A stretch of DNA of 64,000 bases, taken from NCBI RefSeq assembly GCF_963678975.1, contig NC_089279.1:27700004-27764003 (forward strand), given 5' to 3'. Made by a program: the position numbers and the translations under genes. Shown one piece after another: positions 32,683 to 44,902 of this stretch (positions are counted from its first letter, which is position 1; every line of letters starts with the position of its first letter). The notes under the pieces were generated by a model, which saw only the letters and a program-made list of their open reading frames with translations, did no database searches and was not told the origin of the DNA. Origin of the DNA: Dysidea avara. Lineage: Eukaryota > Porifera > Demospongiae > Dictyoceratida > Dysideidae.

Positions 32683-35600
32683 ATGTACAAGAAGAAGACA
32701 AAGCAAAGACAATTCAGACCCTCCAGCATGGGATTGCTGCGTGAGCCATCTCCTGTGGAGAACAGAGTTCATGTAAGACAAAACATCATTGATGAACTGG
32801 ACATGATAAAAACAAGAGTAGATCAGGTGATGTAACTATTTGTACATATACAACTACAAGCCAGGCCATGTATTTTCTACAATTTAGATACTTCAAAGTT
32901 TTGAGGAAGAGAGTGAATTATACATGGTAGAGACTTCATAGAAAATTTCACTATATATTTCTTTATTACAGCCATCAGCTGCGGCTGTGTCTATTCCTGT
33001 AAAGGTGAGTGTTGTATATGTCAGGCCAGACAAACCAATTTGATAGTTTCTCATCCACAAGTGCAATGCAATGCAATGCAATGCAATACAATGCTATATG
33101 TGTATAGATAGCTGAATTAGATTGGTCACATGACTCTGAGTGTAAATTCCCTAGTTGGTTAAATTAATAGATAAAATGAGAAACGGATGATTTGGTCTTA
33201 AAGTGCCTTTTTGTTTTATATTTTACAAGGCATTAGAAAATCTCTTCAAAAAGCATGAAGCACTGGGAGCTAGAAGAGAAAAGGTAAGAAACATTTGAAT
33301 ACCATGCAAGCACTGTTATTGATCAGTGTGTTTGTTTGTAGGAATTATCCTCAGTAAAAGAAGTAAGTTTAACTACATATAATTCAGCTGGAGCCAAGTT
33401 CCAACTGGGTCGGCTTGTTTAACCACATGGTCTACATTTTTATGATATATTCATTTAGTTTTTCAAGAAATGTTTAGAAAGATTCTTTGATGAGGTAAGT
33501 GTGTATAAGCATTTATAACTTGTGATAGCGCAAGTGTGAAATGACACTGTCATAGGCTGCGGCTGCAGAACTCAACTATAGTACAAATGAACACCACATT
33601 CCTGATATAAATGAATTTGTGTAAGTATTAAAGGAATACACAACCTTAGGGATGTACATGTCATGTTTGTACATGTGCACAACTTATAGGTCTGCGATTC
33701 AGAATGCATTTCAAATGGTACAACAACTGAAAACCCTCAATGCTCAACTAGTTGCTAAGATGTCTGATGCTCTTAGGTAAGTCATTTTTATATACATATA
33801 CTATATAAGTTAGTAACCTCTAATTTATTAGAAGAAAAGATTTGCAGTCACATGGAAATGGTAATGGTTATAAGTAGCTACATGCTTGTATCACAAGCCA
33901 TGTAATGCTAATGTGCATATATGGAAATATTCTATATATAGCAGGAGACAGTGGAATGCATAACAGAGATCAAATACTCACTATGTATACAAACGAGGCT
34001 GTAAAGTGTGGCAGGTAGTACTATGTAATCATCTACACACTTGTATGTCTAAAGTTCATATGCATAGGCTGGAGAAAACCATCAAAGGCATGATTGAGGT
34101 GAGAACTTCTTTCAAAATGGAATACCACCACTTTTAATGCTTGCACACACTGTAGGAGCTTGAGAGTTTAAAGAGTCACAACTCATATTTAATGCAAAGA
34201 AATGAAACAGAAAAATCCAAACTAAGTGAAATAGAAATATCAAACAGAGAACTTGCTGAGGCTAGTACCTCTACAAGAGATTTGTGCATTATGTTGAATA
34301 CATTAGACTGTTCAGAAGTTGAGGACAGAGGTTAACTCACTAAAGCATAAAGCTGCCAGACATACGTCTACCTCTCAGGTGTGTAGGTATACGTTGCAGT
34401 AACTCTTGCAGTAATTCCAACTTATTTTGCTAATTTTCTTACTTTTATGTGTAGCAAGTCAACCATCATGCAAATTCATTCCATGCTGCATCAAGACAAT
34501 TCAGTCAAGCAGATAAAAATGAGACCACACACGCTGGAGCCTCACAATCAGAAGCTGCATCACATAGTAAGACTATAATTGTCCCCTCTACTAGCACAAC
34601 CAATCAACAAAAAGAAGAAAAGGAAGAACAAGTTAGTGACTTTTGAATCGCAAAATGTAACGTTTTGTTCTCAATATGTGTACGTAGGTACCTACTGCTG
34701 TTGCCTCTAAGAAGCAAAGTGTAAGAGGCATAAATCATTTTATTTCCAGTTACAAGTTACCTCATGTATACACAGTCAACAAAACATACATCTAGACTAC
34801 TGGAACAACAGCTTAACACTATGGAAGAGTTACTGATGCAAGGGCAGAAAAAAATGAATGCTGTTGAGAAGGAAATAGCGGAACTCACTAATATGACTGA
34901 TGAAACTTTGAGCCATAAAGTAAAATGTTTAAGTGATGTATGCAACACAACAAAGGTATATAACATTATATCCTTCACATTGTAGTACAGAGAACAGTAC
35001 AATTGTTTGTGTGAAGCAGTGGATGTGATAATGATTTTATTGGGAAGAGAAGGTACTCAATTCCATGTGGTGTGTGCATTATCAATATAACTACATCCAC
35101 AGGATCAGAGAAATTGATGATGACTTTAAGTAATGCTGCTCCTAACAATATTTTTGGTGATAAGGTTAGCTGCATGTTATGCAACTTTCACTTTAAGTTT
35201 GCAAGACATTTTTCCTTGTGCACCATGGCTGAAAGTATGCTTTCATCAACTGAAAGTTACACAACTATTAATCTTACTTGAACATTTTTGTTACAGAAAC
35301 TGGTTATTCCAATCAATAACTTGGCTGATGTCATCAAAAGTGGTCAGTATAGTAGCACTATACACTTTACAACAAATCCTAATTTAAACCTTTTAGCTGT
35401 TTCTCGAGTCATGTTAGAATTAAAGTTGTTTATTAAGCTAAAGGTAATTGCATTTAAATGTGTAGCATAATGATATGATTTCAGTGGATGCATCAGAGAA
35501 AACTAGCTGCCATACCAAATAAAAGAACTTTGCTGACAAGTGAGGACGCTAAAAAGGTAATTTTGGATAAACAAGTGTAGTGATATTTCATGTGAGCAAC

Positions 35601-37432
35601 TGTACTAATAGAGTATTAATGAACTGCAAAAATGGCTGGACAAAGAGCTAAAAGGAATTGATGAAGAAATCATAGGATCTGTACAGCAGTAAGAGTAAAG
35701 TAAGGAGGTGGTTTCCATTATAGAAATACACTAAGTATAGTTATGAAGAACACAAGAAGGAAATTGAAACTACACAAGTAGCATACTTTGATCAACTCTC
35801 AAAGAAGGTGAGTAGAACTATTGCATTACACAGACCAATGCTATACTCATAACAAAGGTTGATGGTACTATCCAGAAACTATACAAATCAATGGAGAAGC
35901 TTGAGGTTCCAGGTAATAAAATGAAAGTGTGCACAACACACAGTGGTAGATCCAGGGGAGAGCTGCATGCATAGAACCATCCCAAACAAGACTAGTATAC
36001 ACATCTTTGGACAATTTTTTAAAGCATTTATGTATTTTACCATCCTTTATGGTAAATTTATCTCCCTGAACCCTTCATATTACCAAGATATTGACTATTC
36101 TGCATCTATGCTTCTGAGTGGAACTCCCATACTAAAAGCCTGGATTGGCCACTGCAACATTACTTGTATTAAATTGTTATAGATGAAATAGAGTCAATGC
36201 TGGGAAACATCCTCGCCACAGTAGAGCAACTAAATGACAATCCTGCACCCAAACTTAAACCTGTAAGTTACTATATCTGTTACAATAATTGTATGCAAAT
36301 ACTGTGCACTACAATTATGTACTACTGTCATGTTACTATATAGTGCATGTCACCAAATTTGTGACAAGATGTCTTTCACACACAGTCATGTCTCACTTTC
36401 CAACTTTGACAATGCATATCTACAAAGTGAGAAAAGCCATTGCTTTCTGAGTTGTATATTTAGAACTTAGCTACAATATAAATAATGGAGAAATTTCTGG
36501 TTCTGTATTTTACAGAAACAAAATTATGATCTTTCAAATTTGCAGTGTTGCATGTGTGTGTGGAAGACTATTAATTGCAAATCCAGTTAACATATTCTGG
36601 TAGTATGTATGTACATAGCTACATATATACAATATATGTATGCGAGTTCTGTCATGTATTATTATTACAGTCATGTACAATGTATTCCCCTTTTGAATTT
36701 ACAGCACACAAGCCCTATGGAAAGCACTGAAGAAGAAATAGTTGCAACAAATGTAGTGGGAGGAAATGCTAACTGGCTAAGCACATTCTCTATTCCAGGC
36801 TAGTAATGTATATACTAGATATGAATGGTGCACAGTGTGTTGTGTGTATACAGCCATTGATGTAATTAGGAAAAATGTGGCTGGTCACTTGAGGACAAAG
36901 GTACACGTATGTACATTGTCCACATAAATATGCAGTGTTGGACCTGTATTATTCATAGCATGGAGTTAACATTAGCTCAACATCATGGAGGACGAAGGCC
37001 TATAAAAAGAAAGAAAGACCACAACCAAGTCATCAGGAAAATGTATGTATATGGAGTTTAAGAAAAATGCATGCTGTTTGATGAATTGTTTGTTAGACAC
37101 CAAGCAGAAAGTTTCTAATGCCTTCATTAGCAAATTGCGTGGACTTTAGCGCAAATAGCAGTTTCAATTTCAGCAATCAACCACCTTCAAAGTCACCTTC
37201 AGAAGCTGTTCACTTACCAACTATACACAAACAGCAACCAAGAAGGTTTTCAGAAGTTCTTCAGCAGACAATGTATCCTTATGCAACCAGGCACACTCCA
37301 GCTACAACTAATGCCACAAGAATATTTGCTCGTAAAATGTCTCAAAAACAACAGAAGGTGACACATGCTCTTCCACATGTAGAGAACACAACTAAACTCA
37401 CAGGACCCAAAACAGAAAGACCACGACACTGA
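32683..37432 (+). CDS. Gene C copy 1: coiled-coil protein encoded by about two dozen small exons
   Basis: The start ATG at 32683 opens MYKKKTKQRQFRPSSMGLL. Exons 32683-32826, 32972-33004, 33230-33283, 33342-33362, 33459-33494, 33556-33620, 33690-33776, 33832-33860, 33945-34014 and 34068-34098 join in frame with GT-AG borders. Later exons carry helical, charged sequence (for example LLEQQLNTMEELLMQGQKK near 34800) and a Ser/Pro/Thr-rich tail (37097-37432) ending at TGA 37430. Around 34335 my model meets a stop (SEVEDRG) and the next coding stretch (EVNSLKHKAARH) is in another frame, so either I miss a splice or the gene is damaged there. The intron after STFSIP seems to start with GC. About 700 residues; a structural or cytoskeletal role is only a guess from coiled-coil composition. 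I do not recognise the family. Confidence 0.7.
33059..33095. repeat. (CAATG)n microsatellite in a gene C intron
   Basis: About seven pentanucleotide units, the last ones imperfect, in the second intron of gene C. Confidence 0.9.
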
Positions 37433-38699
37433 TTGTGTATATATGTCACTTTAAATTTAGTAACTCACTACTAATATTCATATTGTATACACTATTTTGT
37501 TATGTACTAAATCTACAGTAAATCAAGGCACATGGTAGTGTGTTATGTGGCCCAAGAAGTCGGCACATCACACCATGCAGTGATTTCTTGGTCACCATGT
37601 ACCTTTCATTTAACAACTTTTTCACTATGCATGGCTTTTTACGGACGATACCTTTGCAGCTTGGTATAGAATGCATATATAATGCACATCAATTCCACAG
37701 CTATCATGGTAATGAAACGAATATTCCACTGTGGCCACTGCACATGCACATGAAATAAAATGTCTAAATTCATATAATAGTATGTATTCATTCATGCCAT
37801 TATCGTCCACCTGTATGTAGGAATGAAATGTGTCAATGCCCAAGTAAATGTGACAAGTTACCTTCCTTGCCGTTTAATATCACAGCTAAAGTAATGGGTT
37901 TGCTTCCCTGTATACTAAGTGATACCTGTTACACCCAAAAGTCTCCTTTTCCATTCAAAAGTACTCACAATGCCATCTAATCTACATATATAAATAACTC
38001 CCTGATCCTTCAATTTTGGTTAGGTTTCCCATGGCAGACAGAGTCCTTGTATATAACTACCAAATCCACAACCATCAGATGATGGTGGTGGATAGACCGA
38101 TCAGTTACACGTATGTACGTGGGAGAAAGATTGGTGACAAGTAGGTTAGAGGTGAGCTAACTACATTAATGATGTTTCAACTTGCAACGAAGGACTTCAG
38201 GATGTGTGATAATTGTAACTTTATTTCTTTTACTAGCTACCATTGTGAAACTATTTATGGTCTTTAAGTCAGGCAGTGAAGAATACTTATTAGTTAAATC
38301 TGCACTGTTGAGCCTGTAATTTTCAGTTTTACTCTAGGACGATAAAAATGATAGCAACCATTATAGTCATAAAGCATGTGTACCTGATATATTCATTGTG
38401 TGATGAATTATGAGTGACTTGTGTGGCTATTGTATCCATTAATATAGTGACATACTGTATCAGATGTTATTTGGTTAACTTACTGATATTGGTGGTGGTG
38501 TAGTCTTTTTCGTAGTAGTCAGTTGTTTTTTTTGTCATAAGTTGTTATGAATAATGGCTGTTTAGTGACCTTTTTGCTGTCAGTTGATGCATTTTCTCCT
38601 TCCAAAATCAGCTTTAAAGTTTGACGTTTCTTAAGTATAACATGTAACTAAGCACTGTACATCCTACATATGATCTGTACATCCTAGAATACTTACTTC
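37433..38699. other. Non-coding stretch after gene C
   Basis: No gene, RNA or repeat was recognised beyond AT-rich sequence. An AATAAA at 37755-37760 lies about 320 bp after the gene C stop and is a candidate polyadenylation signal. Confidence 0.4.
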
Positions 38700-38702
38700 A
38701 TT

Positions 38703-38920
38703 AATCTTCTCTAGCTGTTGCCTAAGTTATCAGCTTCATTTTTAGCCTTTGCAGTTGCTTCTTCATTCTCCTTTACTAGCTCTTTATATCGCTTTTTGTA
38801 AATCTCAAGCTCAAATTTTGTTCTAACACGTTTGCAATGTACACTTAACTTACCAAAGGGCAACGGCCTGCTTTCAAACAGTTCCTCTCTGGTGGAGATG
38901 AAATGATTGTCATTTCAGAA
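38703..38920 (-). pseudogene. Possible antisense exon remnant
   Basis: The minus strand reads TISSPPERNCLKAGRCPL followed by a GTAAGT donor, a very short gap ending in AG, and then KFELEIYKKRYKELVKENEE through AKNEADNLGNS and a stop. The charged helical reading and a plausible donor suggest leftover coding sequence of a coiled-coil protein. The implied intron of about 34 bp is unusually short. It meets the start of the NLR-like fragment head to head at about 38903. Confidence 0.4.
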
Positions 38921-39687
38921 GTATTCTTGAAAGATCAGTTGAAATGTCTTCACCTCTTTCGCTCCTTCCATGAGGCCAATGATAAATCCATTTGCATGTC
39001 TATACAAAAGGGACGAATCTTTGATGATAGAGTGATCAATCTTCGTGGCATCCACCTATCTCCTTATGATGTGGAGTGTGTAACACTCTTCCTAACCAGC
39101 TCACCTCACAGGAAGTGGAAGGAGCTTAACTTATGGGGCTGCAATATCCAAGATCAAGGCCTTCATGTGTTGCACCGTGACCTGTTGCACAGCGATGTCA
39201 CTATTGGTGTGTTAGACTTGTTAGATAATGGTCTTACTAGAACATCCTCCCCATCCATCTGTGATGTCACCATCCACTGTAGAGTGGAAGAGTTGGTAGT
39301 TAGGGGTAATGACTACATTGGAGAGGACCATGCCTTCTATGATATTATATCCCATCCCTCCTCTACGGTAGTAAGACTAAATATGTCATTTACCAGGTTA
39401 ACATGTTCTTCTGCCACTGTTCTCTTCATTGCTGCACTAACAAAGGGGAAGACTTTGCAGCAGCTGTATGCAGCAACAATGGCATCACTGATGAAGTCTG
39501 TGACATTATTGCTACTTCACTGAAGGAGAATACTTCTCTGATCAAACTGTGGATAGATGGAAACAAGATCAGTGCAGCAGGTGCACAACATCTAGTACAA
39601 TCTCTCTACCATAACGATACATTACAAGAATTATCACTGCCCCGTTACCCTGATGATTTTAAAGAGATGATCAGATCTCTACAGTAA
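38903..39687 (+). pseudogene. Leucine-rich repeat tail of a sponge-type NLR, frameshifted
   Basis: The plus strand reads SEVFLKDQLKCLHLFRSFHE, then LRR units: WKELNLWGCNIQDQGLHVL, IGVLDLLDNGLT, VEELVVRGNDYIG and VVRLNMSFTRLT. A frame change near 39470 separates these from NNGITDEVCDII, TSLIKLWIDGNKISAAG and TLQELSLPR, which end at TAA. LRRs of this ribonuclease-inhibitor-like type form the C terminus of NOD-like receptors, which are expanded in Amphimedon. The NACHT and effector domains are absent upstream, so this is an orphan fragment and not a working receptor. Confidence 0.8.
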
Positions 39688-40517
39688 GAAGTTATCAAGG
39701 GCAGAGAAAGTAGAGGAAGTCAAACGAAACTGAACGTTAAGCTTAGTAAATAGATAGACTATATTTTTAGTTTGTATTTTGTATGCTACACTGTATGTAT
39801 ATATATATAGTATATGAAACAATGGAAGTAAAGGCCACAAGTGTTATTTTCTTCTACTTTTAAATGATGCAGTAATAAGTATGATTTTCATCGCGTAAAA
39901 TGTCTCTAGGATGATTTTTAAAGGGGGATTTTGGTGGCGCACGACATTTTCAAGGCGATCCCTACATAAACGGTACTACCGTACCGTTTGATAATTAAAT
40001 GCTTTAAATGCCAATTCCAAACAATGATACAGTGGATTTATGCAGACTTTTAAAAAGAATTTCACTCTGAGACATGATCATTATAGCTAACTCTCTTTTA
40101 GCTAGTGTGTAGAAAAATCAATCCTCAATAATGCTTCATTGTTATGTAAGGATCTGAAGCCTTGTGCAAAAAAAAGCAACAAGAAATGTTAAAAAGGTTT
40201 AAGCATCAATTAAGTGCTAATTTTGTAGCTGGCACTTACTCTGGTACAGTATATTATGCATAGCCAGGATTTTCAAGGGAGTTTCCAACAGTGTCACTAA
40301 GTTTCCAGATGCGGGGGTCCGGAGGCACAACCTTAGTGAGAAATTTTGAAATGGTTAAACTCAACATAATAATAATAATATTGCTGTATTTCACAAATGA
40401 TCGTGAATTAGTGCATTATGTAATGTATAATGAGTCTTTGTGTAACTCCTGAGAAGCAGCTAGCTAGTTAATTATAAGCTGCAGACTTGAATCCTCTGAC
40501 ACTCATGACTTATAACC
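39688..40517. other. Non-coding stretch with element fragment
   Basis: The block 39895-40000 (AGGATGATTTTTAAAGGGGG ... GCGATCCCTACATAAACGGT) resembles 17660-17755 in the 1.4 kb element, including the palindromic AAACGGTACTACCGTACCGTTT-type box. (ATA)n at 40367-40381. The remainder shows nothing recognisable. Confidence 0.5.
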
Positions 40518-41575
40518 AATTGATGTTGTTTACTTTGACTTCTGGAAAGCATTTGATACTGTCCCCCACTCAAGACTCTTGTTGAAACTTGCAGCCTATG
40601 GAATCTCAGGAAATCTTTTAAATTGGATCAAGTCTTTTCTTGTACACAGGAAACGAAGTGTTGTGGTAAATGGAGAATTTTCCTCATGGTCATCTGTTAG
40701 GAGTGGAGTTCCCCAGGGTTCCGTCTTGGGACCCCTATTGTTTGCCATTTATGTAAATGACCTCCCTACTATAGTTAAGAGTTCCCTTGTGTTATTTGCT
40801 GATGACACCAACTTTTTCGTAGTATTGAGTCTCCTGAAGATGTTAGAAAACTGCAAAAGGACATTGATGCTCTCTTCTGCTGGTCCAAACAATGGCTTTT
40901 ATTTATTCAACATTGTCAAGTGTAAGGTCCTCACCACTATCAGATCCCCTATACATTGAATGGCACAGTTATTGAAAATATTGATAGTGTTAGAGATCTT
41001 GGCATTCTAATGGACACACAACTAAAATTCCATCAGCAAACATCAAATGTCGTGCAAAAAGCAAACAGAGTTTCTATCATTAATAAACATTTCCACGGAC
41101 ACGCTACCAGTGTTATATATATTAAGTCACTAGTTCGGCCTATCATTGAATAATGCGGTAATCTTGTCTGGGGACCCTTTTATAACCAGGATATCAAGAG
41201 AGTTGAAAGTGTCCAGAGATGAGCTACTAGAATTGTTCTATCACTAGCTGCCATGCTGTACTCAGAGAAGTTGAAATCCCTAAACTTACCATCCTTGATC
41301 CTTGGAATACAGATGTAAGAGAGGTGACATGATTTTTACCTACCAACTTTTACACAATCAGTTTGTCCACCCTTCTCCATCCAGCAACATATAACAGCCA
41401 CAACTTTAAATTATACAAACCGTTTTCAAGTATACCCAGCTGAAGAAACTGTTTTTCAGTGAGAATGATCAATAATTGGAACAATTTACCTTATCAAGTA
41501 GTAAATTCTGATTTATTAAATACCTTTAAGAACAGACTAGATAATTATTGGCATGATGATATGTATGGTTGTTTG
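40518..41575 (+). pseudogene. LINE reverse transcriptase fragment, copy 1 flank
   Basis: The plus strand reads VYFDFWKAFDTVPHSRLLL, YGISGNLLNWIKSFLVHRKR, VRSGVPQGSVLGPLLFAIYV and VLFADDTNFF, then after a frame change NGTVIENIDSVRDLGILMDT and SLVRPIIE. A 3' part reads MINNWNNLPYQVVNS. Several frame breaks show it is inactive. It is a different LINE lineage from the ones at 17935 and 23108, and it follows the NLR fragment in the part of copy 1 that has no visible counterpart. Confidence 0.85.
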
Positions 41576-42173
41576 TAAATTTACACAATGCACACACCCA
41601 TGCAAGATACACAGGCATTGCCTTTACATCCTTAACAAATAATAATAAATACAATAAAAGTTGTATTGAGGACCCATTCTGTATACCCAAGTGATATAAA
41701 GAAAGGAAATCTATATCCATACCAGCAAAAGTATGTATGGATTAAACATCAAACAAAACTACTAGTAGAGTTGTACCAATTCCCACATTTTAGGTTTCTG
41801 ATATTTTGTTACCAATTATATAATAATTAATTGATACCTGATTGTAGTGCTCTGTAAGTTATACTTGTGCATAATCCACTAAAATATAATTGAGGTTGTA
41901 CACATGCCACAAATCAAAGCTGTTAATTGCCAGGATCCCAACCACCAATTGCCCTTGGCCATGTGCTGGGTAATTTGTTTGTGGTAACATAGATATGATG
42001 GGTAACAGGTTTGTGGTGACCACAAGCCAAATCCTAACAGTGAAATTTGAAAACTGAAACCAAAAACTTGAAATTGGTCAAAACTTTTAACAGCTAGGTA
42101 CATGGATGCCCATGTACAAATCCTGTTGTAAAAAATTAATATCCTGATATGCTTTAGAACAAATTTTCTGATA
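41576..42173. other. Junction region between copies
   Basis: AT-rich sequence with AATAATAATAAATACAATAAAA near 41640, probably the tail of the preceding LINE. Homology with base 1 of the window begins at 41953. The true junction of the duplication lies somewhere between about 32940 and 41952, and cannot be placed from this window. Confidence 0.5.
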
Positions 42174-42794
42174 TATCAATGCATAGGCGGATCTAGGAGA
42201 CACTGCAGGGAGGGAGGGCAAGGGGGATAAGAAGTTCTACAGTGTTTATTCCACTACGCGGATAGAATGGAACTCTGGTACACAAGTTATATTCATTTAC
42301 ATAACTTTGTTCAGTATAGCTGGATGAATGATGGACATACAGTTTTTAAGATGATAAATTTTTTAAAATTAGACATTCTAGGTTTGAATTTGGGAGCTGT
42401 AATTTATGCTTTGTAAAGTATATAAAGAATAGTTAGCCTGAGATAAAACCTGTTTGATGGCAAAGTGTACTAATTCAAAATAAGGTGTAACTAGTATTGT
42501 TACAATTTGTAAAAATTTTAAATGATGACATTAGAATTGTGACTGTTCTATTAGAGTAGTGACTGCGCATGCTCTATTGGAGTATCTCAAGCACAAAAAT
42601 TCAAACTTATTTACCTCACTTCCTTTACCTGTAAAGTACATTTATAACTGTTGTCTTCTATTTGCCCATTGGCTTTCTGTACTTCTGAATACAGCATGAA
42701 TGCATGATACAAATTCCATGCAGTTTCTGGTATCAGTATAGTACTGGGCACTCTTCCCCCCCCCCCCCCCCCTAGATCCGCCTATATCAATGCA
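42174..42794. mobile_element. DNA element with TAGGCGGATCTAGG ends and 10-bp duplication (copy 2)
   Basis: Ends TAGGCGGATCTAGG and CCTAGATCCGCCTA bound 42184-42784, flanked by perfect TATCAATGCA at 42174-42183 and 42785-42794. It contains a CTATTAGAG pair at 42540-42595 and a long C run at 42756-42771. It is better preserved than its partner at 235-929. Confidence 0.75.
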
Positions 42795-42873
42795 TCATTT
42801 GCATATAAACTCACTCACATACATATACCAAACAGCTTTGTTGGGCAGGTCATTTAAACAGCACTAGAAAAAA

Positions 42874-43107
42874 AGGTGGTCCCCAATATAATACTGAACC
42901 TTGTGGGACACCAAACTGAACTGAACACTTTGTTTTCCATTCAGTATAACTTTTTGAGACAGTGACCTTACTGACAAGAAACTTTGAATCTACTTCAGTA
43001 TACTTCTCCAATTCTGTGGTTCATAATGTAATCTAATAATTATTAGGTACTTTATCAATGGCCTTTGGCTGGTCTAGATCTGGTACGAAGGTGGCATCAA
43101 CTTGTAG
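42874..43107 (-). pseudogene. LINE reverse transcriptase relic (copy 2)
   Basis: Counterpart of 1021-1245 with the GVPQGSVLYWG reading on the minus strand and only small differences. Confidence 0.65.
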
Positions 43108-43367
43108 CTGTGGTGTATTTCATCATTTTGTGTACAAGGTCATCTTTTGAGACTAATTTCTTGTCTTGTACTAACTATAATTTATATGTGTGGTACAGTG
43201 TAATCTGAGACACCTACAAGACTGACAACTATACAGTATGTGGTCTCAAGTAATGAGACTTTTAGCTTGATTTGACATGCACCATTAAGGTTAGCTAGCT
43301 GGCTATAGCTAACCTTTCATGGTTATTTGTTCTTGCTTGGCCAAACTGCTGTTTTTATCATTGCATG

Positions 43368-43604
43368 CACTGTAAAAAAGGTTTTTTCATTTTAACGAAG
43401 AACTCGTTATTCATGCTGCAAAAAAAATTAGCAAACACACCATTTGTTAAAATAACAACAAGGAATATTTGTTTTTGTAATATCATTTTCTTGTTAAAGT
43501 TGTTGCATTACCAAACACTTTTCGTTAAAAGATCTAGAATGTTTAAACAGCAATTAACAGTTCTGGTGAAACAATGTACCATTTTTGGGTATTTTTTTAC
43601 AGCG
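43368..43604. mobile_element. MITE with CACTGTAAAAAA ends (copy 2)
   Basis: Counterpart of 1528-1770; the right end has one substitution (ACAGCG). Confidence 0.5.
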
Positions 43605-44902
43605 TGGTATAGGAATGACTTGCACGAGATGTCTACAAAGAATCCACCAGACCCCTTCCTTCTACTCAAATCACAAGAATGTCATTTGAGGCTACTGATG
43701 TACATTACTAAAATATAGCCTCATAAATAAGACCATCCCAAAGCTATTGTGGTGTGCTTCATGATCTTGACCAAGTTCGTCTAACAAAATGAGGGGAAAT
43801 TATTTTGAGGTCGTAAATAATGAGGACTAATTTAGGTTTTTATTAATGAGGTCATGAAGTACAGATCAACTATTTATGGACTTAGCTATATACTTGACAT
43901 GTCCACTATAATGAAGTGGTCTAATTACGGAGGGACTTTGTAAAGAGGTACTATTAGTAGTATTTATGCGAAGTTTCGACCAGTTTTACTTTTCAGTTTC
44001 AATTTCCAAATAAATATCCCACATGTCAGAGCTTTTAGTGCTGTAGCAGTACTAACCACAGCTCATACATATATGTAACAGTAACAACTGAATTCCAAAT
44101 ATGGTAATAACCGTTAATTATCAGCTTCTAGTTTTGTTCCCCAGTCACTGCACTGGCTGTCAGTATGGCCTACATATATAGAAGTATGATAAGTTACTAT
44201 GATAGTGGAGTGATGGAACCGATGAAGGTGAATTGAGTCTCAGCTGATAATGAAAATTATTCTGCAGTGGTCTGCGTAAGGTTTGAGTCACTGAATAATG
44301 GCTGATCATTTTAGCTATAATGTGTCTGACATGGCGCTGTATAAAGCCATACTTATCATGATCTATCTGGCACAGGGTCCATCTTATCTTAGCATCGTTA
44401 TGCAAGTAACTGTCACTAGTATCAGTCTGGCATAAATTATTAACTGATATCAGTTGCTTTATAGAATCTGTGACATGACAAGAGCTACTGTAGCACAACC
44501 GAAAACAATAAATCATTGCAAAACAAAGTGTGGCTAGTGGTGGAGGAAGCTGTTAATGTGAGGGGGCTGAACAGAGCAAAGAATTTCCCCAGAGGCTGTA
44601 GCCATTTTAGCTTTCATGCATGCATGATGTTTCAAAGTTCACTTTATAATGTATATAGACCTACAATCCTAGGGAGAAGAATCATCATTATTGATGTAAA
44701 AGGCATGAACAGTGCACTCATAAATAAATACTTAATGTGGTGTGTCCTTGGACTCACGCGACCACATAACTATGGGTGTGGCTATACTGGTCTCGTGATA
44801 TCTACCATCCCATTATTTCGAGCAGTGGGAGTTGACGGCAAGAGATTGAGTGGGGCGAACCAACTTAAACAACGCTGATATATAGACAGATCCAATTCCT
44901 GT
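43605..44902. other. 5' flank of gene A (copy 2)
   Basis: It includes the near-empty target site of the 7.1 kb hAT at about 44065-44080 (CATACATATATG). TATA-like GATATATAG lies at 44877-44885. No coding sequence was recognised. Confidence 0.45.

Larger units (their letters stand above)
1..41952. repeat. Copy 1 of a large direct segmental duplication
   Basis: Base 1 onward realigns with 41953 onward in the same orientation and order: LINE relic, MITE, gene A, LINE, hAT, LINE, gene B and gene C all recur. The offset between copies shrinks from 41952 at the left end to 34804 at gene A, 33740 at gene B and 31056 at gene C, and each step is explained by a discrete insertion or replacement. Only the part up to about 32940 can be compared, because copy 2 leaves the window. 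The left and right limits of the unit are therefore not visible. A head-to-tail haplotype assembly error would look the same. Confidence 0.93.

Noticed and set aside
37540-37758. 72-codon frame after gene C
   Set aside because: There is no motif or splice context, and an AATAAA overlaps its end; it is probably 3' flank or UTR of gene C.
43365-43718. 117-codon frame in copy 2
   Set aside because: It starts within the CACTGTAAAAAA MITE, is not open in copy 1, and has low-complexity composition.
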